Shown one piece after another: positions 1 to 6,097 of a stretch of 6,110 nucleotides of DNA. This DNA is from Ekhidna sp. (GTDB taxonomy: Bacteria; Bacteroidota; Bacteroidia; Cytophagales; Cyclobacteriaceae). A model generated the notes under the pieces. It was not told the origin of the DNA and did not search any database. It saw nothing but the letters and a program-made list of their open reading frames with translations. The translations under genes were made by a program, and so were the position numbers. The stretch is taken from assembly GCA_013214445.1 (NCBI GenBank), contig JABSPG010000063.1:1-6110 (forward strand). Reading direction: 5' to 3'. How positions within the stretch are numbered: the first letter of the stretch is position 1; each line of letters starts with the position of its first letter.

Positions 1-2
1 AG

Positions 3-1523
3 ATATTCTCATGGATAGCTGTTTTCATCCTCATCATTGCGTGCATCAACTACATGAACTTGTCAACTGCCCAAGCTTCCCGAAGAATAAAAGAAATTGG
101 TGTGAAGAAAGCCATAGGTGCCAACAGGAAAGAACTGATCTTTCAATATTTCAATGAGAGTATGTTTATTACCTTTCTGTCCCTGATACTAGCGATTGGC
201 TTTGTTGCCTTACTCCTTCCCTCCTTTAATGTTATTACCGGAAAATCATTGACCCTGGCTAAGGCATCACATCTCTTCTTGCCCGCATTGGTATTCGCGA
301 TGATTACCGGTTTTGTCTCAGGTATTTATCCTGGCCTTTATCTTTCTGGATTTAAACCAGTATCGGCGCTCAAAGGAAAAACGGAAAGCAAGTCAGGCGG
401 ACTCTGGTTTCGCAAAGGGCTTGTTGTTTTTCAGTTCACTGCTTCAGTAGCCCTCATCATTTCTGTGATCGTCATATACCAGCAGATGAATTTTATGAGG
501 GAAACTAATTTAGGCTATGATCAGGAGCATTTGATTTCTTTCAATCGAGAAGGAAAATTATATGAAAGTGATGCGAAAGCTTTTATGGAGGAAGTGAAAA
601 ACCTAAGCGGTGTGGTGCATATGTCTTACCTCTGGGGACAACTGCCAGGGCGAGTGAGTGGCGGGAGCGCCATGCAATGGGAAGGTATGGATAGAGAAGC
701 CTCAAGAATTGACTTTAGCTTCATTGAAGGAGGTTATGATATGGCTAAAGTGCTAGGCGTTGAATTCAAAGAGGGACGCTCATTGTCTGAAGAATTTGCC
801 ACAGATGAGGTGGCGGTAGTCTTGAATGAATCGGCTGCAAAAATCATTGAGTATGAGAATCCTGTTGGTAGAAGGTTTTACAATGGCAATGACGTAGGCC
901 AAATTGTGGGTTTGGTAAAGGACTTCCACTTCGATGGACTGCACGAAGAAATCGGTCCCTTCTTTTTCATGTATAGCGAGGATGGAGACCGATTCATGGC
1001 AAAAATCCAGGGAGAAAATCAGATGCAAACCATTAGGGCAATAGAAAAGCTACATGAAGCCTTTAATCCTGGGTATCCCTTTGAATTCAATTTTGTTGAT
1101 GATAGCTATCAGCAGCAGTATCTGGAGGAGCAGCGAGTTTCGAAGCTTGCTAAGTATTTTTCTGCAATCGCCATTACCATCTCGTGCCTGGGTCTATTGG
1201 CGCTTACTGCTTTTAGTACACAAAGAAGGTTTAAGGAAATTGCCATCCGAAAAGTATTGGGTTCCACAAACCTTAACATCATGCAGCTCCTGTCAAAAGA
1301 GTACATTCTATTGGTTCTTTTGGCCATCCTTATTGCAGTACCCATCAGCTTCTATCTGATGAAAAGTTGGCTAGAGGGGTTTGCTTACAGGATTGAGCTA
1401 CAGCTGATCTACTTTGTACTATCAAGTTTGCTGATTTTGTTCATAGCATCTGTGACGATCATGGGCCAGATCACAAATGCAGCTCGGGTGAATGTAACGG
1501 AAAGTCTGAAGTCAGAAGGTTAG
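3..1523 (+). CDS. ABC transporter permease, MacB/FtsX type (C-terminal part, cut by window edge)
   Basis: Inner-membrane permease of the MacB/FtsX superfamily; in this class an ABC ATPase drives mechanotransmission or substrate extrusion rather than classical import. The frame is open to the left edge, and the residues before the first Met (base 54) continue a transmembrane helix ending in 'IIACINYMNLSTAQASRR', a typical permease motif. Met54 is therefore internal and the true start lies outside the window. Counting from that Met: end of the first FtsX module with helices near 36-55 and 74-97 and the coupling motif 'RIKEIGVKKAIGA' (11-23); start of the second module with a helix at 121-142; a MacB-like periplasmic domain at about 145-360; then helices near 364-388, 414-437 and 447-470, with a second coupling motif 'RFKEIAIRKVLGS' (392-404). 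Two FtsX modules in one chain of about 800 residues is usual in Bacteroidota. No ATPase gene is visible, and the substrate cannot be told. Confidence 0.93.
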   Translation: MFSWIAVFILIIACINYMNLSTAQASRRIKEIGVKKAIGANRKELIFQYFNESMFITFLSLILAIGFVALLLPSFNVITGKSLTLAKASHLFLPALVFAMITGFVSGIYPGLYLSGFKPVSALKGKTESKSGGLWFRKGLVVFQFTASVALIISVIVIYQQMNFMRETNLGYDQEHLISFNREGKLYESDAKAFMEEVKNLSGVVHMSYLWGQLPGRVSGGSAMQWEGMDREASRIDFSFIEGGYDMAKVLGVEFKEGRSLSEEFATDEVAVVLNESAAKIIEYENPVGRRFYNGNDVGQIVGLVKDFHFDGLHEEIGPFFFMYSEDGDRFMAKIQGENQMQTIRAIEKLHEAFNPGYPFEFNFVDDSYQQQYLEEQRVSKLAKYFSAIAITISCLGLLALTAFSTQRRFKEIAIRKVLGSTNLNIMQLLSKEYILLVLLAILIAVPISFYLMKSWLEGFAYRIELQLIYFVLSSLLILFIASVTIMGQITNAARVNVTESLKSEG

Positions 1524-1547
1524 GAAAGATTTGTAGTGGTCAAGTTA

Positions 1548-1581
1548 GCTAGCTCTATCTTTAGAGATAGTTAGCCGTTTT
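1548..1581 (+). terminator. Possible intrinsic terminator after the ABC permease
   Basis: Bases 1555-1560 (ctatct) pair with 1565-1570 (agatag) around a ttag loop. The stem continues outward as gctag (1548-1552) with ttagc (1571-1575), including one G-T pair and a two-base bulge. A short T run (1578-1581) follows on the plus strand, so it fits termination of the permease transcript 25 bases after its stop. The stem is AT-rich and the T run short, so this is only a candidate. The minus strand has no T run beyond it, so it is a poor terminator for the convergent kinase-like pair. Confidence 0.4.
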
Positions 1582-1687
1582 CAAACACTAGTTCAATCAC
1601 CAGATTATTTAGACTCTTCTCCTTCCATGCATTGCTTAGCACGGTTTGATTCCGAAGGAGTTGAAAATGGATATTTCTTAGAGTGAC

Positions 1688-2533
1688 TCAGCTCAACACG
1701 TTGGCAATCTTGCGAATTACTTCATCCATCTTATGAATATTGTCTTTCAATTCATACATATCTATGTTTTCATCGTCTGTCTTCATCTCTACCAGTGCGA
1801 TGATATTGGCGATTGGAGCCCTGACGAGGTGTGCATTGATAAAGGAGAACTCTAAAAGACGTTTATTCTTTTCCTCTAGTTTTTTGGTTCGTTCGATGAC
1901 ATCTGCCTGCAGATGATTTCTTTTTTCTTCAATTTTTTGTTGGTTCCTAACCAGCAGGTTTTCCTGAGCCTCCAACCGTGCATTTAGCTTCTCCAGCTTA
2001 TCATTATTTGTTCGCAAGGTTCTTTCTTCCAAATCCAGATTTCTTTTGAAAAAAAAGAGTGCCACGCTTAGAAAAAGTGGGATGATGAAATAGTCAAAAT
2101 GTGGATCTCTTTGAACTTGCGAGTAGTCAATATTTTCTATTGGCATATAGATAACTAATACGATTAGTAGGATGCTAAACAATAGCTTAGTTCTGCCGAC
2201 TGTGAGTAAGAGGATAGCTGTACTGAGAAGCTGGAAGGCGTATCCCATTCCTCCCTGATATCCAGAACTATAGGGCAACAAGCCTACAAAAGACCCAAGC
2301 ATTAACAGACAGAAGAATAGGATGACTTTTTTCTGATACTTTCTTTTAATCAGAAAATATAGGAACCCCGAGCAAAATGCAATGAGAATAGCTTGGACAA
2401 CTTTGAATATTAGCTGCTCATTGAATAATATATTGATGGGGAAAAACAGCAAAGCAATCATTAAAGCGACCATTGCATAGCGTTCCTCTTTAGTATAGCT
2501 ATTTAGCCATCTGCTTTTAATCATAGCTCCCAT
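1688..2533 (-). CDS. Six-helix membrane protein with histidine-kinase-like dimerisation domain, His present, no ATPase domain
   Basis: Second gene of the overlapping minus-strand pair, 281 aa. About six hydrophobic helices (near residues 19-37, 41-62, 68-86, 96-112, 115-131, 146-162) form a membrane sensor-like region. A charged coiled coil follows (about 165-228) with 'ERTKKLEEKNKRL', the usual linker before the H-box in Bacteroidota sensor kinases. Residues 229-245 ('FSFINAHLVRAPIANII') match a HisKA H-box, with His235 as the likely phospho-acceptor and Pro240 conserved. Residues 260-281 look like the second DHp helix, and the protein then stops: no N, G1, F or G2 box exists, so it cannot bind ATP as a standard kinase. 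It may be a phosphotransfer or signalling partner of another kinase (inference). It starts inside the upstream gene; an alternative ATG lies at 2524. The frame after the stop stays open for 38 codons but shows no ATPase motif. Confidence 0.85.
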   Translation of the reverse strand: MGAMIKSRWLNSYTKEERYAMVALMIALLFFPINILFNEQLIFKVVQAILIAFCSGFLYFLIKRKYQKKVILFFCLLMLGSFVGLLPYSSGYQGGMGYAFQLLSTAILLLTVGRTKLLFSILLIVLVIYMPIENIDYSQVQRDPHFDYFIIPLFLSVALFFFKRNLDLEERTLRTNNDKLEKLNARLEAQENLLVRNQQKIEEKRNHLQADVIERTKKLEEKNKRLLEFSFINAHLVRAPIANIIALVEMKTDDENIDMYELKDNIHKMDEVIRKIANVLS

Positions 2534-3380
2534 CTTTAAGTCTCTTAGTTAATTTCTCGACCTCTTCCTGTAGTCGATTTCCTGAGCTGATGAGCATTTC
2601 GGTTATTTGATCATCATAAGAAGACAAATCTTTGATCTGTCTGATCGTTTGCTCGTAGGGCTTCACCAGCTCAACTAATACGAGGTTCATGTATTCCTCA
2701 ATCGCTTCATTTTGTTCTTGCAAAGCCTTTGTCCGTTCAAGGACCTTCTCCTCCAACTCATCCCTTAGCGATTCAAGACTAACATTCTGGACCTTCAATT
2801 CTTGGTTACCTTTTTCGAGCGCATTGACTTTGGTTTCAAGTGAATGAGTGGTTTCCTTTAACTGTAGCCTTCTCTTATCATAGAAGTTTTTGCTAATGTT
2901 TATCAGTAGGATCACAGCCAGTGAGATAAAATAAAATGTTGTAGGACTTTCATCTGTATTTTCAATTGAACGACTCCCCATTTCTTTCACTAAGAACAGC
3001 GATAGGCCGACACCTCCAATAAGAAATAGGTTAAAGACAACCAACGAACGATTGCGCATGGTTAGATTGATGATGATTAAAACAGCGTAGATGGTCAGTT
3101 CATTGGAACCGGTTAGGCCACCGTACTGATAAAGGCCAATACATACCAAAATTGTTAGCGGGACAAAGAATAACCATCGGATCCAAATATCCCTCGCATG
3201 GTAAAGCACCATCATGAAGCCAGAACCAAAAACAACTAAAGCGGCTAGGTCAAGGAATAAATCACCGTACGAAATGTGGGGGGAATTATCAAGCGAAAGC
3301 TCCAGAACGGCACGTAGTAGGCCAATGATCATCACTGCCTTGAGTACACTTCTCTCGAATGAACTAAGCGTTGATTGCAT
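2517..3380 (-). CDS. Six-helix membrane protein with degenerate histidine-kinase-like C-terminus, no acceptor His, no ATPase domain
   Basis: First gene of the pair, 287 aa. It has the same architecture as its downstream partner but clearly diverged sequence, suggesting an old tandem duplication. Helices lie near residues 11-28, 40-60, 69-88, 95-107, 112-131 and 147-166, followed by a coiled coil of about 60 residues (168-228) ending in 'VLERTKALQEQNEAIEEY'. Where sensor kinases of this type carry an 'FINAH-xxRAP' H-box, this protein has 'MNLVLVELVKPYEQTI' (231-246), with no histidine; residues 230-282 remain strongly helical and charged, as a four-helix-bundle DHp would be. No ATPase domain follows. 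The stop overlaps the next gene by 17 bases, implying translational coupling. No Shine-Dalgarno or clear Bacteroidota promoter is seen upstream. The role is unknown; it could be a non-phosphorylatable partner forming a heterodimer with the downstream product (inference). Confidence 0.83.
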   Translation of the reverse strand: MQSTLSSFERSVLKAVMIIGLLRAVLELSLDNSPHISYGDLFLDLAALVVFGSGFMMVLYHARDIWIRWLFFVPLTILVCIGLYQYGGLTGSNELTIYAVLIIINLTMRNRSLVVFNLFLIGGVGLSLFLVKEMGSRSIENTDESPTTFYFISLAVILLINISKNFYDKRRLQLKETTHSLETKVNALEKGNQELKVQNVSLESLRDELEEKVLERTKALQEQNEAIEEYMNLVLVELVKPYEQTIRQIKDLSSYDDQITEMLISSGNRLQEEVEKLTKRLKDGSYD

Positions 3381-3442
3381 GATAGGGTGATTAGTTAATG
3401 AAATTAGTTAAAGAGAATTGGATATGAAAATGATTTTCCATT

Positions 3443-3457
3443 TCCTGACGATCAGGA
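3443..3457. promoter_or_regulatory. Small inverted repeat midway between divergent genes
   Basis: tcctga-cga-tcagga is a perfect 6-base inverted repeat with a 3-base spacer. It lies about 63 bases from the start of the kinase-like gene and 67 bases from the start of the lipoprotein gene, so a dimeric regulator could reach both promoters. No consensus -33/-7 Bacteroidota promoter was recognised around it. A short repeat like this can occur by chance. Confidence 0.2.
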
Positions 3458-3523
3458 GCTTGATTTCACATCCTTCACTTCTTTCCCTCCAAAAAAGATA
3501 ACTTACATCCAAATTCAACAGAC

Positions 3524-3943
3524 ATGAAAAAAACAACCATCCAATCAGTTTGCCTGGTAATGGCAATGATGCTAATACAGGCTTGTACTCCTCCAAAAAA
3601 AGCTGAGATCAATGAAGATGTAGATGAAGGTTCTAATCTTAAGGAGGCTTTGACCTTTTTTGTCTCATTTGACAGTGGTGATAGCTGGACGCATATAGGC
3701 ATTACGTATGAAGGTTTAGGAGGCGAATCCAATACGTTTGCACTGTATCTCAATGGTGAAAAGATGGGTGATATCAGTGGAGTCAATGATCCTTTCAGCT
3801 GGGATTTGGATAATGCCAAGATCTATCTTGGTCTGAGCTACATTGGTGCAATGGATGAAGTAGCGATTTTCAATAGGCCACTTTCTGAAGCAGAGATCAA
3901 AGAAGTATATACATTAGCCGGAGGTATTAAATCCATATTATAA
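3524..3943 (+). CDS. Small lipoprotein with shortened LamG/concanavalin A-like domain
   Basis: A 139-aa predicted lipoprotein. MKKTT, a hydrophobic stretch (7-20) and 'LIQAC' give a lipobox with Cys21 as the lipidated residue; an acidic, flexible spacer follows. Residues 40-50 ('KEALTFFVSFD') look like the first strand of a LamG-like jelly roll, as in LamG proteins starting 'ALTF.ASFD'. Residues 53-135 look like its last part: 'WTHIGITYEG', 'ALYLNGEK', 'IYLGLSYIG', 'MDEVAIFNRPLSEAEIKEV'. The middle of the domain, roughly 100 residues or more, is absent, and strand 1 runs into 'SGDSWTH' with no gap. The reading frame is intact, so this is either an in-frame internal deletion, perhaps a non-functional remnant, or a minimal variant. 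Full-length LamG domains bind carbohydrate or protein at the cell surface; whether this one folds is doubtful. It is divergent from the kinase-like pair and has no visible Shine-Dalgarno. Confidence 0.8.
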   Translation: MKKTTIQSVCLVMAMMLIQACTPPKKAEINEDVDEGSNLKEALTFFVSFDSGDSWTHIGITYEGLGGESNTFALYLNGEKMGDISGVNDPFSWDLDNAKIYLGLSYIGAMDEVAIFNRPLSEAEIKEVYTLAGGIKSIL

Positions 3944-3968
3944 GTTACTCCTAGCGATTAGGTGTAGC
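3944..3968 (+). terminator. Hairpin directly after the lipoprotein stop
   Basis: The sequence gttactcctag (3944-3954) pairs with ttaggtgtagc (3958-3968) around a cga loop: nine or ten pairs including two G-T, with one T-T mismatch. It begins at the first base after the stop codon. No T run follows (tgttgtacc), so it is not a textbook Rho-independent terminator; it may stabilise the mRNA end or be chance. Confidence 0.3.
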
Positions 3969-4005
3969 TGTTGTACCCATGGGAACTTATGATGTGGTTT
4001 AATGC

Positions 4006-4034
4006 GTTGAACCTTCAACTAATTGATCGATCAA
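4006..4034. promoter_or_regulatory. Two adjacent palindromes before the Rof-like gene
   Basis: gttgaa-cc-ttcaac (4006-4019) is a 6-base inverted repeat with a 2-base spacer, too tight for a good RNA hairpin but suitable as an operator half-site pair. Three bases later comes ttgatcgatcaa (4023-4034), a perfect 12-base palindrome. The second covers the ATC codon at 4030-4032 where the next gene's ATG would be expected. They could be an operator, or the second could simply reflect mutation of the start region. Confidence 0.25.
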
Positions 4035-4053
4035 AAAGGATACTTACCTTCAA

Positions 4054-4329
4054 GTGGACCCAGATTTCTACGAAGTGATTGATGCAGTAAATGGTAAGGA
4101 AGAGTCATTTAAGGTCTTTTACTTTGACGAGCATGAATCTGTTCAAGATGCTATTGGTATTACCATGACCTTGCAAAAGACTAGTGAAGGAGAGTTTCTC
4201 GTACTTGAAAATAAATGGGTAAGACTAGATCGCATCATTACCCTCAATGGAAAGGTTGGACCCTCCTACGAAGCATATGATGCATACGCCAATGCCTGTC
4301 TTTCATGTCAGGCCGGATATGATAGCTAG
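4054..4329 (+). CDS. Small Rof-like (Rho-binding antiterminator-like) protein with CxxC tail; start uncertain
   Basis: 91 aa from the GTG at 4054. The frame is open back to a stop at 4024, and the eight codons before the GTG (4030-4053, I-K-K-D-T-Y-L-Q) look like natural protein: 'TYLQVDPDFYEVID' resembles the 'Y.PI.C.FYD.LE' opening of Rof/YaeO-like proteins. Further matches in pattern are the alternating strand 'FKVFYF' (19-24) and 'GEFLVLENKWVRLDRIITLNG' (residues 46-66), where Rof-like proteins have 'LRLDKI'. Rof proteins are small Sm-like folds that bind Rho and relieve termination; this assignment rests on pattern only. The C-terminal tail (67-91) is extra and ends with 'NACLSCQAGYD', a CxxC (Cys82, Cys85) that could bind metal. 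ATC stands where ATG would be expected (4030). An AAGGA (4036-4040) sits 13 bases before the GTG, so a GTG start is possible but would remove part of strand 1. The gene may be decaying. Confidence 0.6.
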   Translation: MDPDFYEVIDAVNGKEESFKVFYFDEHESVQDAIGITMTLQKTSEGEFLVLENKWVRLDRIITLNGKVGPSYEAYDAYANACLSCQAGYDS

Positions 4330-4351
4330 CCGTTGAAACAAGATGTGTTAG

Positions 4352-4379
4352 ATACTAATTGTGATTTTGAATTTAGTAT
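4352..4379. terminator. Weak AT-rich inverted repeat between convergent genes
   Basis: atactaa (4352-4358) and ttagtat (4373-4379) form a 7-base inverted repeat with a 14-base loop in the 43-base gap between the Rof-like gene and the convergent CoA-transferase, overlapping the stop codon of the latter. It could serve termination in either direction, but the stem is AT-rich, the loop long and no T run is present. Confidence 0.15.
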
Positions 4380-5467
4380 TCAATTTCAAAGGCTATGGTG
4401 CTAACGCGCTTACTGATGGTGCCATCCGACTCTAACTGCTCCAGAACCATCTTTTGTGCTTCAGGAGATTGAAATACCTGTTTCAGGTTTTGAATGGGTG
4501 CCATTAGCGACCAGATAGCAGCGTCTCGCTGTTCTAACTCTTTAAAATTCCAGCGAGAAAGCTCCTTCTGTAATTGATCAGCCATCGCTGATCGATTCGC
4601 TATCCGTTGTGCATTGGTAACAAACCTTGAATCGGTTATCATCCATTTGAGATCAAGTGCCGTGCACAGCTGTTCAAACTGCTTTTGTGTTCCGGTGGTT
4701 AGCATTACCGGCAATATGTCTTTGGTTTGCAGCACATCTCCGTACGGAGCAATGTTCGGATGCTTGCTTCCTTTCCGCTCTGGTAGCACACTCAAGTTGA
4801 GCCAATTTGCAGCCTGGTTCGCAAGCGAAGCAATACTTGCTTTGTTGAGTGATACATGTACCTCACTGCCCTGCTTGCCTCCTGATTGTGATCGCTTAAT
4901 CATTGCGATTAAAATCCCTTCTTTCAGTTGATGTGCCGCTAGGATGTCAATCAAGGCAACTGGTAGTTTGGTCGGTGGACTACTTTCATCTCCATTCATA
5001 TAGACCCAGCCTGTCTCAGCTTGCATCGAAACATCGAAACCAGGCCTTCGATCATGTTTTCCATAGGCTGATATGGAACCATAGATAAGTGCTGGATTGA
5101 TGGCTTGCAAGGTTTTATAGTCCATGCCCAGTTTTTCTGCAGAGCCGTGTTTAAAGTTGGAAATAACAATGTCCATTTCTTTCACCCACTCATGCACCTG
5201 TCTCCTAACCTGCTCTTCACTTAAGTCGACCAGATGAGTTTCCTTATTCCAGTTTACAGAGTAATAGTAAGCAGAAGCTTCTTTGTCAGGATGCTCAACA
5301 CTCATCTTCCAGCTTCTTGTTACGTCACCTCCAGTATGCACGTTTTCAAGCTTAATCACTTTTGCACCTAGTTCGGCGAAAAACATGCCTACCGCTGGTC
5401 CGGCCAAGACGCTAGACAACTCCAGTACTTTCATATCGGCAAAGAGGGTGTTGTTGATTCCATTCAT
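4373..5467 (-). CDS. CaiB/BaiF family (class III) CoA-transferase
   Basis: 364-aa cytosolic enzyme of the family containing formyl-CoA transferase, carnitine CoA-transferase CaiB and alpha-methylacyl-CoA racemase. It moves CoA between carboxylic acids, or epimerises 2-methylacyl-CoA. Family signatures, in order: 'VLELSSVLAGPAVGMFFAEL' (14-33); 'GAKVIKLE' (34-41) before a G-D-x-x-R segment (47-51); 'NWNKE' (72-76), where relatives have 'N.NK'; 'SNFKHGSAEKLGMDYKTL' (103-120), matching 'ENF.PG..ekLGl.y..L'; 'IYGSISAYG' (128-136); and 'PPTKLPVALIDILAA' (164-178), which places the catalytic aspartate at Asp174. It is slightly shorter than the usual 380-400 residues, with a compact C-terminal part, but looks intact. 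No acyl-CoA dehydrogenase, hydratase or other acyl-CoA gene is next to it, so the substrate is unknown and racemase activity cannot be excluded. The start at 5467 leaves 11 residues before the conserved 'MKVLEL'; Met12 is a possible alternative start. Confidence 0.92.
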   Translation of the reverse strand: MNGINNTLFADMKVLELSSVLAGPAVGMFFAELGAKVIKLENVHTGGDVTRSWKMSVEHPDKEASAYYYSVNWNKETHLVDLSEEQVRRQVHEWVKEMDIVISNFKHGSAEKLGMDYKTLQAINPALIYGSISAYGKHDRRPGFDVSMQAETGWVYMNGDESSPPTKLPVALIDILAAHQLKEGILIAMIKRSQSGGKQGSEVHVSLNKASIASLANQAANWLNLSVLPERKGSKHPNIAPYGDVLQTKDILPVMLTTGTQKQFEQLCTALDLKWMITDSRFVTNAQRIANRSAMADQLQKELSRWNFKELEQRDAAIWSLMAPIQNLKQVFQSPEAQKMVLEQLESDGTISKRVSTIAFEIEY

Positions 5468-5554
5468 GTTGGTAAATTAATGTGTAATAGTGCTTTGAGT
5501 TGATCAAAAAGTCTAAATCCACTATCTTCAGTATTCTAAACCTACCCTACTACT

Positions 5555-6031
5555 ATGAAATACAAACTGGAGATTAAATGGGCCTTGATTTTTGTGGCCA
5601 TGACACTCGCTTGGCTTATCATGGAACGTTTGCTAGGTTTTCATGATGAAAAAATCAGTTCACACCCCATTATTACAAACTTCATCTTTATTCCTGCTGT
5701 GATAGTTTATGTTTTGAGCTTTCTGGATAAAAGGAAAACGGATTTTGCCGGCTCAATGACCTACAAGCAAGGGTTGATTTTTGGTTTGTTTGTCACTGCG
5801 ATTGTCACCTTTTGTGTACCGATAACCCAATCCATTATTTCTTTTGTGATCTCTCCTGGCTATTTTGAGAATGCGATTGCTTACTCCGTAGCACAGGGTG
5901 AGGTGACTCGGGAAGAGGCGGAAGCATTCTTTAACCTCAAGAGCTATATTATTCAAGGAATGATCGCTACACCGGTGATAGGAACTGTCACCTCAGCAAT
6001 CGTCGCAATTTTTACTCGAAAACACAGCTAG
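5555..6031 (+). CDS. DUF4199 domain-containing membrane protein
   Basis: 158-aa integral membrane protein recognised as DUF4199, a family of unknown function nearly confined to Bacteroidota. Four helices are visible, near residues 8-27, 38-57, 72-96 and 130-153. Typical family features: a first helix leading into 'MERLLGFHDEKI' (23-34), 'LDKRK' after helix 2 (57-61), 'MTYKQGLIFGL' at the start of helix 3 (68-78), a helix 3-4 loop with 'VTREEAEAFFNLKSY' (117-131), and a last helix ending in 'TSAIVAIFTRK' (146-156). The length is normal and the gene looks complete. The ATG has no Shine-Dalgarno, which is common in this phylum. It is divergent from the CoA-transferase with an 87-base gap; no functional link is evident. 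Confidence 0.93.
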   Translation: MKYKLEIKWALIFVAMTLAWLIMERLLGFHDEKISSHPIITNFIFIPAVIVYVLSFLDKRKTDFAGSMTYKQGLIFGLFVTAIVTFCVPITQSIISFVISPGYFENAIAYSVAQGEVTREEAEAFFNLKSYIIQGMIATPVIGTVTSAIVAIFTRKHS

Positions 6032-6097
6032 CTTTAATCTGTTTTGGTAAACACAAATACATCTAAATCAACTGCACCTAATAAAGGGATTTAAAGT

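Noticed and set aside
54..56. ATG at 54 as the start of the ABC permease.
   Set aside because: The frame is open to the left edge and the upstream residues complete a transmembrane helix and a known permease motif, so this Met is internal.
1571..1687. After the TGA of the second kinase-like gene the same frame stays open for 38 codons, which could suggest stop readthrough or a broken longer kinase.
   Set aside because: The translated stretch shows no ATPase boxes, a run of this length without a stop is expected by chance fairly often, and it ends inside the hairpin at 1548-1575.
3992..4080. A short plus-strand frame starting MWFNALNLQ that could be joined by a frameshift in the A run (4033-4037) to the Rof-like protein.
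   Set aside because: It has no recognisable similarity, while the Rof-like frame itself already extends naturally to 4030.
4614..5480. Several plus-strand open frames opposite the CoA-transferase, and similar ones opposite the permease and DUF4199 genes.
   Set aside because: They lie wholly or almost wholly within well-supported genes, have no recognisable motifs and are shadows of the coding strand.
5494..5530. TTTG (5494-5497) and TATCTTCA (5523-5530) as a Bacteroidota-type promoter for the DUF4199 gene.
   Set aside because: The spacing of 25 bases is too long and the -7 element has two mismatches to TAnnTTTG.
1548..6033. gctagc appears near three gene ends (about 1548, 4325 and 6027).
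   Set aside because: Two cases arise from an AGC serine codon followed by TAG; a 6-base match at three places is not evidence of a repeat family.
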